Assembly (NCBI GenBank): GCA_031553195.1
Contig: JAVBLV010000079.1
Location: 1 to 23,178 of the forward strand
DNA length: 23,178 nt
DNA from: JAVBLV01 sp031553195
Lineage (GTDB): Bacteria > Bacteroidota > Bacteroidia > Bacteroidales > P3
Direction of reading: 5' to 3'
The translations under genes were made by a program, and so were the position numbers. The notes below the pieces were generated by a model. It had not been told where the DNA came from. It saw nothing but the letters and a program-made list of their open reading frames with translations, and did not search any database. Positions 15,826 through 23,177 of the stretch are shown here, piece after piece; the first letter of the stretch is position 1; each line of letters opens with the position of its first letter.

Positions 15826-17106
15826 ATGCAAAGAGATAATAAAATTTTCGAGTTAATAGAACTTGAAAGAAAACGCCAGTTGCATGGTTTGGAATTAATT
15901 GCTTCTGAGAACTTCGTAAGCGAGCAAGTAATGGAAGCCATGGGGTCTGTTATGACCAATAAATATGCCGAAGGCTATCCGGGTAAACGTTATTATGGCG
16001 GTTGCCAGATTGTAGACCAAAGCGAACAATTGGCCATAAACAGAGCTAAAGAATTATTCGGAGCCGAATGGGCTAACGTTCAACCTCATTCCGGAGCGCA
16101 AGCGAATATGGCGGTATTACTGACTTGCCTGAAACCGGGCGATACTTTTATGGGATTAGATTTGTCGCATGGCGGACACTTGTCGCACGGCTCTCCGGTT
16201 AATTCATCGGGAATATTGTATAAAGCGGTTGCTTATATGGTTGATGAAGCAACTGGCTTAATCAATTACGATAAAATGGAAGAAGTTGCTTTAAGAGAAC
16301 GTCCGAAGTTGATTATCGGCGGCGCTTCTGCTTATAGCCGCGATTGGGATTGGAAACGTATGCGCGAGATTGCCGATAAGATAGGCGCTATTTTAATGGG
16401 AGATATTTCTCATCCTGCGGGCTTAATTGCTAAGGGACTGTTGAATAATCCGATAACTAATTGTCATATTTGTACGACCACAACGCATAAAACGCTTCGC
16501 GGCCCAAGGGGAGGATTGATTTTGATAGGAAAAGATTTCGAAAATCCGTGGGGTTTAAAAACGCCTAAGGGCGAAACCAAAATGATGTCGGCTTTATTGG
16601 ATTCTGCCGTATTCCCAGGCATACAGGGCGGACCGCTGGAACATGTTATTGCGGCTAAAGCAGTCGCTTTCGGCGAAGCGCTGAGCAACGACTATTTAAC
16701 TTATATCCAACAAGTAAAAAAGAATGCCGAAGCAATGAGTAAAGCATTTATAGATAAAGGATATAAAGTAATTTCCGGTGGAACCGACAACCATTTAATG
16801 TTAATTGATTTGCGGAGCAAGTTCCCGGATATTACAGGAAAAACCGTCGAAAATACATTGGTAAAAGCCGATATAACCATTAATAAAAATATGGTGCCCT
16901 TCGACAGCAGAAGCCCGTTCCAAACATCGGGAATACGCGTTGGAACGCCGGCCATGACTACTCGCGGATTAAAAGAAAATGAGATGTCGACTATTGTAAA
17001 TTTAATAGACGAAGTTATTTGCAATATAGAAAATGAAACAGTTATAGAAAAAGTCCGCAAACAAGTAAATGAGATGATGTCTCATCGTCCGTTATTTGCT
17101 TGGTAA
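15826..17106 (+). CDS. glyA: Serine hydroxymethyltransferase
   Basis: The gene codes for 426 residues, the full length for bacterial GlyA. It converts serine and tetrahydrofolate to glycine and methylene-tetrahydrofolate in the cytoplasm, using pyridoxal phosphate. LIASENFVS (24-32), the YAEGYPGKRYYGGC substrate loop (47-60), HSGAQAN (88-94), D193 and H196 in GDISHPAGL, and the cofactor lysine K222 in TTTTHKTLRGPRGG are all present. It has its own promoter and a strong terminator, so it is probably monocistronic. Confidence 0.98.
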   Translation: MQRDNKIFELIELERKRQLHGLELIASENFVSEQVMEAMGSVMTNKYAEGYPGKRYYGGCQIVDQSEQLAINRAKELFGAEWANVQPHSGAQANMAVLLTCLKPGDTFMGLDLSHGGHLSHGSPVNSSGILYKAVAYMVDEATGLINYDKMEEVALRERPKLIIGGASAYSRDWDWKRMREIADKIGAILMGDISHPAGLIAKGLLNNPITNCHICTTTTHKTLRGPRGGLILIGKDFENPWGLKTPKGETKMMSALLDSAVFPGIQGGPLEHVIAAKAVAFGEALSNDYLTYIQQVKKNAEAMSKAFIDKGYKVISGGTDNHLMLIDLRSKFPDITGKTVENTLVKADITINKNMVPFDSRSPFQTSGIRVGTPAMTTRGLKENEMSTIVNLIDEVICNIENETVIEKVRKQVNEMMSHRPLFAW

Positions 17107-17114
17107 AAAACTTT

Positions 17115-17178
17115 AATCCTGGATTCCATTTAAAGAATCTAAATATCTTATCTTGGAATCCGGGATTATTTTATTCTT
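17115..17178 (+). terminator. Terminator of glyA
   Basis: AATCCTGGATTCCA (17115-17128) pairs with TGGAATCCGGGATT (17154-17167), 14 bp with one wobble, around a 25-base loop, and is followed by ATTTTATTCTT. It ends before the proposed start of the next gene at 17215. Confidence 0.75.
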
Positions 17179-17214
17179 ACTTATCGTTTGTATCCCAATC
17201 TTCTATCATTTCTT

Positions 17215-17766
17215 ATGGCGCTCATCAAAAGATACCAATCTCATATTTACGGCAATTATAAAACGGCTATTTTGAAATATGGCGCATTATGCGGTTTATT
17301 ATTATGCGTAATTGTTTTTATACAGTTGGCCTTAAATACGCCTATTAAGCAGCCTGTTTCTTATATCGAGGAAATTTTTGTGCTGGTTTGTATGTTTGTT
17401 TTTACCTGCCTTTACCGGAAAAAATTATCCGAGAAACAGTTATTTTTTAAAGAGGCTTATATTCTCTGTTTGGGAATAGGCATTGTTTCGGCTATTATTT
17501 ATGCTCTTTTTATTATTTTTTATGCGCAGTCTATCGACCCTGACTTTTCCGAAAGATATTATCAATTGCAAAAAAGCGTTTTATTAAATAATAACCAAAC
17601 GGTCAACGATGATGAATTGACCATTATGTCGTCTTCTAAAAATCTAGGAATCATGGCATTTGTCTTGTTAACGGTATTGAGTATTTTATTTGCAATGGTT
17701 GTGGCTATTTTTATGCGCACTCAAAAAAATAGGGTTCGCCCATTTAAAGAAAAAATGAAACGATAA
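17215..17766 (+). CDS. DUF4199-family membrane protein
   Basis: With the start at 17215 the protein has 183 residues and four membrane segments (about 20-41, 52-68, 82-105 and 145-167). FFKEAYILCLGIGIVSAIIY and the following SIDPDF are typical of DUF4199. An upstream in-frame ATG at 17188 would add nine residues. I prefer 17215 because the next residues (MALIKRYQSH) resemble a normal amphipathic N-terminus and the upstream start sits very close to the glyA terminator. The function is unknown. In Bacteroidota such genes usually precede a polyprenyl-phosphate-type glycosyltransferase, as here (41 bases downstream), which suggests a role in envelope glycan or lipid-linked sugar handling. Confidence 0.82.
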   Translation: MALIKRYQSHIYGNYKTAILKYGALCGLLLCVIVFIQLALNTPIKQPVSYIEEIFVLVCMFVFTCLYRKKLSEKQLFFKEAYILCLGIGIVSAIIYALFIIFYAQSIDPDFSERYYQLQKSVLLNNNQTVNDDELTIMSSSKNLGIMAFVLLTVLSILFAMVVAIFMRTQKNRVRPFKEKMKR

Positions 17767-17807
17767 AACGAAGTTTTAAAGATAAGATCAATTAAGACAA
17801 GAAATTG

Positions 17808-18776
17808 ATGGAAAATACCTTAGATATTTCTGTAGTGGTTCCTCTCTTTAATGAAGAAGAGTCTATTCCGCATTTGGTTAAATGGATAGGCGAGGTAATG
17901 GAACAAAATAAGTTTACATATGAGATTGTAATGATCGACGATGGAAGTAAAGATTCTTCATGGAAGATTATACAGGAACTTTCAACGAAAAACCCACATA
18001 TAAAAGGAATAAAGTTTCGCAGAAACTATGGGAAATCGGCTGCGTTGAATGTCGGATTTGAGTACGTTATTGGAAATGTTGTTATTACAATGGACGCCGA
18101 TTTACAAGATAGTCCCGATGAAATTCCCGGCCTTTACAAGATGATAAAAGAGGAAAAATATGATTTGGTTTCGGGTTGGAAAAAGAAACGCTACGATAAT
18201 GCGCTTGCCAAAAACATTCCCTCCAAAATATATAACGCCACGGCCCGTAAACTTACCGGAATAAAACTTCATGATATGAATTGCGGCCTGAAAGCCTATA
18301 GAAAAGAGGTCGTTAAATCTATTGAAGTATATGGGGAAATGCATCGGTATATTCCCGTAATTGCCAAATGGGCAGGTTTTACTCATATCGGAGAAAAAGT
18401 CGTGCAGCACAGAAAACGTGAATATGGAGTATCTAAATTCGGATGGGAGCGTTTTGTAAACGGTTATCTTGATTTATTTTCCATTTTATTTGTATCTAAA
18501 TTCGGCAAAAAACCCATGCATTTTTTTGGCTCGATTGGGTCTGTTTTTTTTATTTTAGGATTTTTAGCCGCTTTGGTACTGGGTATTCAGAAATTAATAG
18601 CTGTAGTGCATCAAATCCCGATGCGCTTAATAACCGATAGTCCGTACTTTTACTTGGCAATTTTATGTATGATATTGGGTACGCAGTTATTCTTGGCCGG
18701 ATTTTTAGCTGATTTAATCGGCAGAAATTCGCCTACAAGAAATCATTATTTGATTGAAGATAAAGAAAGATTATAA
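17808..18776 (+). CDS. GT2 glycosyltransferase, DPM1/GtrB-like, with two C-terminal membrane segments
   Basis: The protein has 322 residues from ATG 17808; a TTG one codon earlier is in frame but not needed. The GT-A domain (about 6-230) has the nucleotide-binding DDGSKDSS (44-51), NYGKSAALNVG (73-83) and the metal-binding DADLQD (96-101). HRKREYGVSKFGW (201-213) is the conserved region before the membrane part. Two membrane segments follow (about 240-262 and 279-303). Enzymes of this kind load a sugar from a nucleotide donor onto a polyprenyl phosphate at the inner membrane. It is in a run with DUF4199 (41 bases before) and gmhA (50 bases after). The sugar is not known. Confidence 0.92.
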   Translation: MENTLDISVVVPLFNEEESIPHLVKWIGEVMEQNKFTYEIVMIDDGSKDSSWKIIQELSTKNPHIKGIKFRRNYGKSAALNVGFEYVIGNVVITMDADLQDSPDEIPGLYKMIKEEKYDLVSGWKKKRYDNALAKNIPSKIYNATARKLTGIKLHDMNCGLKAYRKEVVKSIEVYGEMHRYIPVIAKWAGFTHIGEKVVQHRKREYGVSKFGWERFVNGYLDLFSILFVSKFGKKPMHFFGSIGSVFFILGFLAALVLGIQKLIAVVHQIPMRLITDSPYFYLAILCMILGTQLFLAGFLADLIGRNSPTRNHYLIEDKERL

Positions 18777-18826
18777 AATCTTTGATATTCACTATTTACA
18801 TATTTACTATTCCCTAAACCAGGTCT

Positions 18827-19399
18827 ATGAAAATCGAATCCATAATACAAAAATCCATAGAAGTCAAGCAAAAAATTTTGGCGGATAGCCGGATGATTGA
18901 CGAAATACAAAATATTTCAAACGCCATTGTAGAAGCATATCAAAGAAACGGAAAAGTTCTTTTATGCGGAAATGGCGGGAGCGCGGCAGATGCCCAGCAT
19001 TTAGCCGCTGAATTTTCCGGACGGTTTTATTATGATAGAAAACCTTTATTTGCCGAAGCGTTGCATGTAAACACTTCTTATTTAACGGCGGTAGCCAACG
19101 ATTATTCGTTTGAGGTAATTTATAGCCGGTTAACGGAAGCATTTGGGCAAAAAGGGGATATTTTGTGGAGTTTTTCCACATCAGGGAATTCCCCAAATGT
19201 AATAAAAGCTTTGGAAACCGCGCGTTCAAAGGGCATGCTTACCATTGGATTTACCGGACAGGGGGGAGGGAAAATGCTGCAATTATGCGATTATTTAATT
19301 GCAATTCCCTCTACCGATACGCCTCGCGTTCAGGAAGCCCATATTATGATAGGACATATTATTTGCGAATTGGTAGAATCCACTCTTTTTCCGCGTTAG
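18827..19399 (+). CDS. gmhA: Sedoheptulose 7-phosphate isomerase
   Basis: The gene codes for 190 residues, the usual GmhA length. It is a SIS-fold enzyme converting sedoheptulose 7-phosphate to D-glycero-D-manno-heptose 7-phosphate, the first step to LPS or glycoprotein heptose. CGNGGSAADAQHLAAEF (47-63) carries the metal ligands H58 and E62. STSGNS (117-122) is the SIS phosphate site. Q169 (in RVQEAH) and H177 fill the places of the E. coli ligands Q172 and H180. All residues expected for catalysis are present. The next gene starts 3 bases after its TAG, indicating translational linkage. Confidence 0.96.
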   Translation: MKIESIIQKSIEVKQKILADSRMIDEIQNISNAIVEAYQRNGKVLLCGNGGSAADAQHLAAEFSGRFYYDRKPLFAEALHVNTSYLTAVANDYSFEVIYSRLTEAFGQKGDILWSFSTSGNSPNVIKALETARSKGMLTIGFTGQGGGKMLQLCDYLIAIPSTDTPRVQEAHIMIGHIICELVESTLFPR

Positions 19400-19402
19400 A
19401 AG

Positions 19403-19948
19403 ATGTTTGATTTTAATGGGCATGCATTGTTTTTAGACCGCGACGGCGTTATTAATAAACGTTTGGTCGGGGAGTATGTGCTTTCTTGGGAACAATTTGA
19501 TTTTACGGAAGGCGCAAAAGAGGCGATTCAAATCTTTTCTTCGGTTTTTCAATATATTTTTGTTGTTACCAATCAACAAGGAATTGGAAAAGGATTGATG
19601 ACGGAAGCCGGCTTGAAAATGATACATTCGAAAATGCAGGAAGAAGTCGAACGCTCGGGAGGACGGATTGACGGTATTTTTTACTGCCCGCATCTGGAGT
19701 CGCAAGGTTCTTTCCTGAGGAAGCCGAATATTGGCATGGCATTGCAAGCCAAACGCCAGTTCCCCGATATTAGATTCAAAAAATCAGTCATGGTTGGCGA
19801 CTCTCTGAGCGATATGCAGTTTGGAAAAAGAGCCGGCATGAAAACTGTTTTTATAACAGAGGATACTAATACGGCTAAAGCCAATCCTCATTTGATAGAT
19901 TATTGCTACCCATCGCTTTGGGAATTTGCAAAGTTGTTGCAAAACTAG
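19403..19948 (+). CDS. HAD-IIIA heptose-bisphosphate phosphatase, GmhB-like, with shortened zinc loop
   Basis: The gene codes for 181 residues. HAD motifs are intact: FLDRDGVIN (D12 nucleophile, D14 acid/base), VVTNQQG (T55), K106 in LRKP and GDSLSDM (D132, D136). The predicted reaction is removal of the 1-phosphate from heptose 1,7-bisphosphate, following gmhA. Only CPH (94-96) of the GmhB zinc-binding loop remains. The usual later Cys-x-Cys before RKP is missing and the loop is shorter (ESQGSFLRKP), so zinc binding is probably lost. Family and neighbour support heptose metabolism, but a histidinol-phosphatase-like relative is possible. The heptose kinase and nucleotidyltransferase are not in the window. 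Confidence 0.85.
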   Translation: MFDFNGHALFLDRDGVINKRLVGEYVLSWEQFDFTEGAKEAIQIFSSVFQYIFVVTNQQGIGKGLMTEAGLKMIHSKMQEEVERSGGRIDGIFYCPHLESQGSFLRKPNIGMALQAKRQFPDIRFKKSVMVGDSLSDMQFGKRAGMKTVFITEDTNTAKANPHLIDYCYPSLWEFAKLLQN

Positions 19949-19991
19949 AGGTTTAATCTTTCGTTTATCAATTATCAATATTCAACTCTAA

Positions 19992-20089
19992 GCAAAAGAA
20001 AGATTACAATGCATGTTTATTACATTCTTACCATTACGATAGAGACATTAAAATTTTCTCCGCCTGTTTTTACATGGATCCCAAAGAAT
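19992..20089 (+). repeat. Dispersed non-coding repeat, copy B
   Basis: It matches 10069-10178: GCAAAAGAAAGATTACAATG at the start, then TTACATTCTTACCATTACGA, CGCCTGTTTTTACAT and a GATCC.AAAGAAT end. It has the same orientation, and both copies are outside genes. The left arm of the stem-loop seen at copy A is missing. Confidence 0.6.
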
Positions 20090-20226
20090 TGCTAATTTTC
20101 GAGTTTACAAGAAAAGTAACCGATGGAAAAATGTTGTTGAACTTATTAAAAATGGCCGCTTGAGGCAATTTGTCATACAGCCCAGATTCTGATTCCTGAA
20201 CCCATCAAGTTTTGTCAAAAAAGGAG

Positions 20227-20234
20227 TACATTTG
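20227..20234 (+). promoter_or_regulatory. Candidate -7 box for the two small membrane-protein genes
   Basis: TACATTTG matches TAnnTTTG, 24 bases before the ATG at 20258. A TTTG (20211-20214) is present, but at 12 bases it is too close for a normal -33 box. Confidence 0.35.
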
Positions 20235-20257
20235 CAATCACCTTAAAAAAACAATTT

Positions 20258-20464
20258 ATGGGCAAAGAGAGTATTTCCAAGTTGAAATCCATGGCTTTAT
20301 CTATTATAGCCATTATTTTGATTTTTCTATTCTATGATGGAGAAACCAATAAATTCAAGTTTTTCTTATGCGTAGTCGGAATGGTTATTTTATTGGTATT
20401 AATCAATCTGGAACTTTGGAAAGCGCTGAACAACAGGAAAGGTAAAGAAAAAGACAGTCAATAA
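20258..20464 (+). CDS. Small two-segment membrane protein, unknown function
   Basis: The gene codes for 68 residues, with two hydrophobic stretches (about 12-26 and 35-51) and charged ends (GKESISK at the start, NRKGKEKDSQ at the end). An A-rich stretch precedes the ATG, and a -7 promoter box lies at normal distance. I recognise no family. The next gene starts 53 bases later in the same direction, so they may be cotranscribed. Confidence 0.55.
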   Translation: MGKESISKLKSMALSIIAIILIFLFYDGETNKFKFFLCVVGMVILLVLINLELWKALNNRKGKEKDSQ

Positions 20465-20517
20465 CATTCTCTTTTAGAATTTTATCATTTAAAAAATATC
20501 AATTTAATATACAATTA

Positions 20518-21204
20518 ATGAAAAAACAAGATATTATCTTTGGCTTAAGTTGCATCGCGTTTTTTGCAGCTTTTATTTTTTTGGAACCTCTCAAAAATTG
20601 GTTTCTGACATACAGCGCTTACAAAGATTGGCACGCCATGTTGATGGCTTTCTTAAAATTCGGAATCTTATCTACTTTAGGCGAAGTAATTGGCTTACGC
20701 ATACAAAAAGGCGTTTATTATCAAAAAGGCTTCGGAATTGCCCCTCGCGCTATCGTGTGGGGTTTTTTAGGAATGGCTATAAGTATGGCTATGACCGTTT
20801 TTTCTAATGGAACGCCCGCTTTTTTGGCAAATCTGGGAGTAAATATCCAATCGACCGAATTTTTGACAAGATTATTGGTCGCTTTCTGCATCAGCGTTTC
20901 CATGAATAGTATTTTTGCGCCCGTTTTCATGACATTCCACAAAATCACCGACATGCATATTTTACAAACCGGAGGTACAATAAAAGGATTTTTCAATAGG
21001 GCGATCAACATGTCCCAATCATTTAAAAATATCAATTGGGACGTACAATGGGGATTTGTTTTCAAAAAAACCATTCCGTTTTTTTGGTTTCCGGCGCATA
21101 CCATTACTTTTATGTTGCCCGGCGAATTCAGGGTATTATTTGCCGCTTTGTTAGGAGTGGCCTTGGGAGTAATACTTTCTATTGCCAGCATGAAAAAAAG
21201 TTAA
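20518..21204 (+). CDS. Multi-pass membrane protein, possibly Mpv17-like
   Basis: The gene codes for 228 residues with about five hydrophobic segments (5-22, 41-60, 76-96, 115-140 and 187-222). The C-terminal pattern W.VQW.FVFK, FWFPAHTITFMLP, a charged GEFR, then a hydrophobic run ending ILS recalls the Mpv17/PMP22 family (W..P..Q..NF..P...R). This is a pattern resemblance only and the evidence is weak. The gene is real by length, start context and consistent hydrophobic design. MITE copy 2 begins 48 bases after its stop. Confidence 0.7.
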   Translation: MKKQDIIFGLSCIAFFAAFIFLEPLKNWFLTYSAYKDWHAMLMAFLKFGILSTLGEVIGLRIQKGVYYQKGFGIAPRAIVWGFLGMAISMAMTVFSNGTPAFLANLGVNIQSTEFLTRLLVAFCISVSMNSIFAPVFMTFHKITDMHILQTGGTIKGFFNRAINMSQSFKNINWDVQWGFVFKKTIPFFWFPAHTITFMLPGEFRVLFAALLGVALGVILSIASMKKS

Positions 21205-21252
21205 CTTTCTTTGTTGCCTGTTTATTCGGAATAAATATTTATATCTTATTTA

Positions 21253-21412
21253 GAGGTTGTTTAAAAATTTTTCCATGAAGTATTTTGAGTCTAAAAATGC
21301 GCCTTTTTGTCGGAATTTTTACCAAATAGCTCTACTATTCTTGAAAAATCCCGTCTGCAAACTCGCTATTTTTATCTCTCAAAATCTTTTCCACAAAAAT
21401 TTAAACAATCTC
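21253..21412 (+). repeat. MITE-like long-palindrome element, copy 2
   Basis: The element is 160 bases, in the same orientation as copies 1 and 3. The left end is GAGGTTGTTTAAA. The right end TTTAAACAATCTC has one change from the perfect inverted repeat. The halves are imperfect reverse complements, meeting near AATAGCTCTACTATT. It lies between the membrane-protein gene and the porin gene. A short frame across it is shared with copy 3 but broken in copy 1, so it is not regarded as coding. Confidence 0.75.
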
Positions 21413-21421
21413 TTCGTTTTC

Positions 21422-21436
21422 GTTGAAATTTTCAAC
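21422..21436. promoter_or_regulatory. Short inverted repeat before the porin gene
   Basis: GTTGAAATTTTCAAC is a near-perfect palindrome (7-base arms, one central base), followed by further TTTCAA and TTTTCAAC words before the ATG at 21465. It could be an operator or a chance AT-rich symmetry. No TAnnTTTG box was found between MITE copy 2 and the porin start. Confidence 0.25.
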
Positions 21437-21464
21437 TTTCAATTTTCAACTATTAAAACTATTT

Positions 21465-22784
21465 ATGCTTAGATTACGTTTGGAGCTTCTCGGTTTCATT
21501 TTGTTTTTTGCCATCGCAGAAATTAAAGCTCAACAAGATACCATTTTACCTGCTTCTTCATTAGACTATCCGGCGCCTAAATTTCCCGAAGAGTCGAAAT
21601 GGGGCATTAAATTTAGCGGGTTTATCAATTCGCAGATATTTTGGGATACGCGTCAATCCGAAAGTTCCCGCGAAACAATGTTGCTTTTCTATCCGAAAAA
21701 CGAATCTCTCGACGCCAATGGAAAAGACATTAACGCCGTTCCCAGCATGAATCAATTGGCCATTATTTCGCGTCTAAGCGGAGCCATCAGCGGGCCGAAC
21801 CTATTGGGCGCCAAGTTCAGGGGTTTACTCGAAGCCGATTTTTCCGGACAAACCAACGAGGCGATTAACTTATTTCGTTTGCGACATGCGTTTGTTTTAT
21901 TGGATTGGAAACATAGCGATTTATTAATAGGACAAACCTGGCATCCGATGAATGTCCCCGAAATGATGCCGGGACTTTCTCCTTTGAATAACGGCGCGCC
22001 TTTCCATGCATTTTCCCGGCATGTGCAAATTCGTTACATTTACAGGGTCTCCGATTTCCGACTGATTGCCACGGCGGCTTCTCAACGCGACAATTCCAGC
22101 ACGGGTCCCAAGGGCGTTAGTCCGACCTACCTAATGAATACTGCCATTCCGAACCTCGATTTCCAACTTCAGTACAGGAAGGGAAATCATTTGCTTGGCG
22201 CAGGCGTGGATTATAAAATATTAAAACCGCGTTTGGAAACGCCTGACGATCCTAATGATAGTCAGAAATCTAAATATAAATTGGATGCAACCATTCCCGC
22301 TTGGGCGGCTATTGCTTTTTGGAATTATAAAACGCCTGCCTGGAATTTGAAACTGGAAGCCGTTTGGGGGCAGAACCAATTTGAACATCTGATGATGGGC
22401 GGATACGTCGAAAGTCCGTTCGACACCATTTCGCATAGTTATAGTTATACAAATTTGGAACAGTTTTCAGTTTGGGTGGAATTGTCGCGCGCCGCCGGAA
22501 AATGGCGTCCGGGTATTTTTGTCGGATTTGCCCAAAATTTAGGATTCCAAAATGAAATGGAACAAAATGTTGCAGGAATATATGCTCGCGGAGCCAATAT
22601 CGATCATGTGTTCCGGGTATCGCCAAGGTTGAGTTTCTTTGCTTCTCAGAAACTAATTTTCACTGCTGAAATAGAGTATACTTCTGCCGCTTACGGCAAT
22701 ATGAACGGACGGACAGGCGCAGTCAATAATGCCAAAGAAATAGGAATGGCGCGGTTCCTGCTGGACGTAACATATCATTTTTAG
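21465..22784 (+). CDS. Outer-membrane porin, DcaP-like
   Basis: With the start at 21465 the protein has 439 residues and a signal peptide (1-22, ending EIKAQ). A longer frame from 21423 would put 14 extra residues before it and spoil the signal, so I reject that start. The mature protein alternates polar and hydrophobic residues and ends in Phe (LLDVTYHF), the usual outer-membrane beta-barrel signal. NQLAIISRLSG, FRGLLEADFSG, NLFRLRHAFVLLDW and LLIGQTWHPMN fit DcaP-like porins of Bacteroidota. These form diffusion channels; the substrate is unknown. It is flanked by direct MITE copies 48 bases before the ATG and 5 bases after the stop. Confidence 0.78.
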   Translation: MLRLRLELLGFILFFAIAEIKAQQDTILPASSLDYPAPKFPEESKWGIKFSGFINSQIFWDTRQSESSRETMLLFYPKNESLDANGKDINAVPSMNQLAIISRLSGAISGPNLLGAKFRGLLEADFSGQTNEAINLFRLRHAFVLLDWKHSDLLIGQTWHPMNVPEMMPGLSPLNNGAPFHAFSRHVQIRYIYRVSDFRLIATAASQRDNSSTGPKGVSPTYLMNTAIPNLDFQLQYRKGNHLLGAGVDYKILKPRLETPDDPNDSQKSKYKLDATIPAWAAIAFWNYKTPAWNLKLEAVWGQNQFEHLMMGGYVESPFDTISHSYSYTNLEQFSVWVELSRAAGKWRPGIFVGFAQNLGFQNEMEQNVAGIYARGANIDHVFRVSPRLSFFASQKLIFTAEIEYTSAAYGNMNGRTGAVNNAKEIGMARFLLDVTYHF

Positions 22785-22789
22785 TTTAG

Positions 22790-22949
22790 AAGGTTGTTTA
22801 AAAATTTTTCTATGAAGTATTTTGAGTCTAAAAATGCTCTTTTTTGTCGGAATTTTTACCAAATAGCGCTACTATTCCTGAAAAATCCCGCCTGCAAAAT
22901 GGCCATTTCTATCTCTCAAAATCTTTTCCACAAAAATTTAAACAACCCC
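22790..22949 (+). repeat. MITE-like long-palindrome element, copy 3
   Basis: The element is 160 bases, in the same orientation as copies 1 and 2, with ends AAGGTTGTTTAAA and TTTAAACAACCCC (one change at each end from the consensus). The centre reads AATAGCGCTACTATT as in copy 1. It starts five bases after the porin stop codon, so the porin mRNA would end in this hairpin. Confidence 0.75.
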
Positions 22950-23057
22950 TTAAACATGTATTGAATTTTTCCGGGTTTGCTTCCGAATATTGACAAAAAG
23001 AACAATTTGTAAAAAAACAAATACCGGCTATTATATAATACAATAGTCCGTTAAAAA

Positions 23058-23177
23058 TTAAACGGCTTTAGTTCCGAAATAAATAAGTTCTTTGAGGTTT
23101 TGGTTATTTTTAATCATGTTTGGCTTTAGCCCAAACATGCGATAAATTCGCTGGATTAGTAAAGCATTGTAATTCAT
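23058..23177 (-). CDS. C-terminal part or short frame of an unidentified protein
   Basis: On the minus strand a frame reads MNYNALLIQRIYRMFG, then 16 residues, then LIYFGTKAV and TAA (23060-23058). The ATG lies one base from the window edge, so it may be an internal methionine of a longer gene entering from the right. No family is recognised. The DNA includes a perfect 9-bp inverted repeat (CATGTTTGG at 23115-23123 and CCAAACATG at 23131-23139). Confidence 0.3.
   Translation of the reverse strand: MNYNALLIQRIYRMFGLKPNMIKNNQNLKELIYFGTKAV

Larger units (their letters stand above)
19949..20257. other. Non-coding stretch with repeat copy B and a promoter-like box
   Basis: No gene is supported. 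It holds the dispersed repeat at 19992-20089 and a TACATTTG box (20227-20234) before the next gene. No clear terminator is seen for the heptose cluster. Confidence 0.4.

Noticed and set aside
21257..21472. A 71-codon frame across MITE copy 2; a similar frame is open in copy 3
   Set aside because: Copy 1 has length changes that break it, and the DNA is constrained as a palindrome. It is better explained as non-coding.
23115..23139. A perfect 9-bp inverted repeat near the right edge, considered as a terminator or IS end
   Set aside because: It lies inside an open minus-strand frame and has no T-run. No transposase or paired end is visible in the window.
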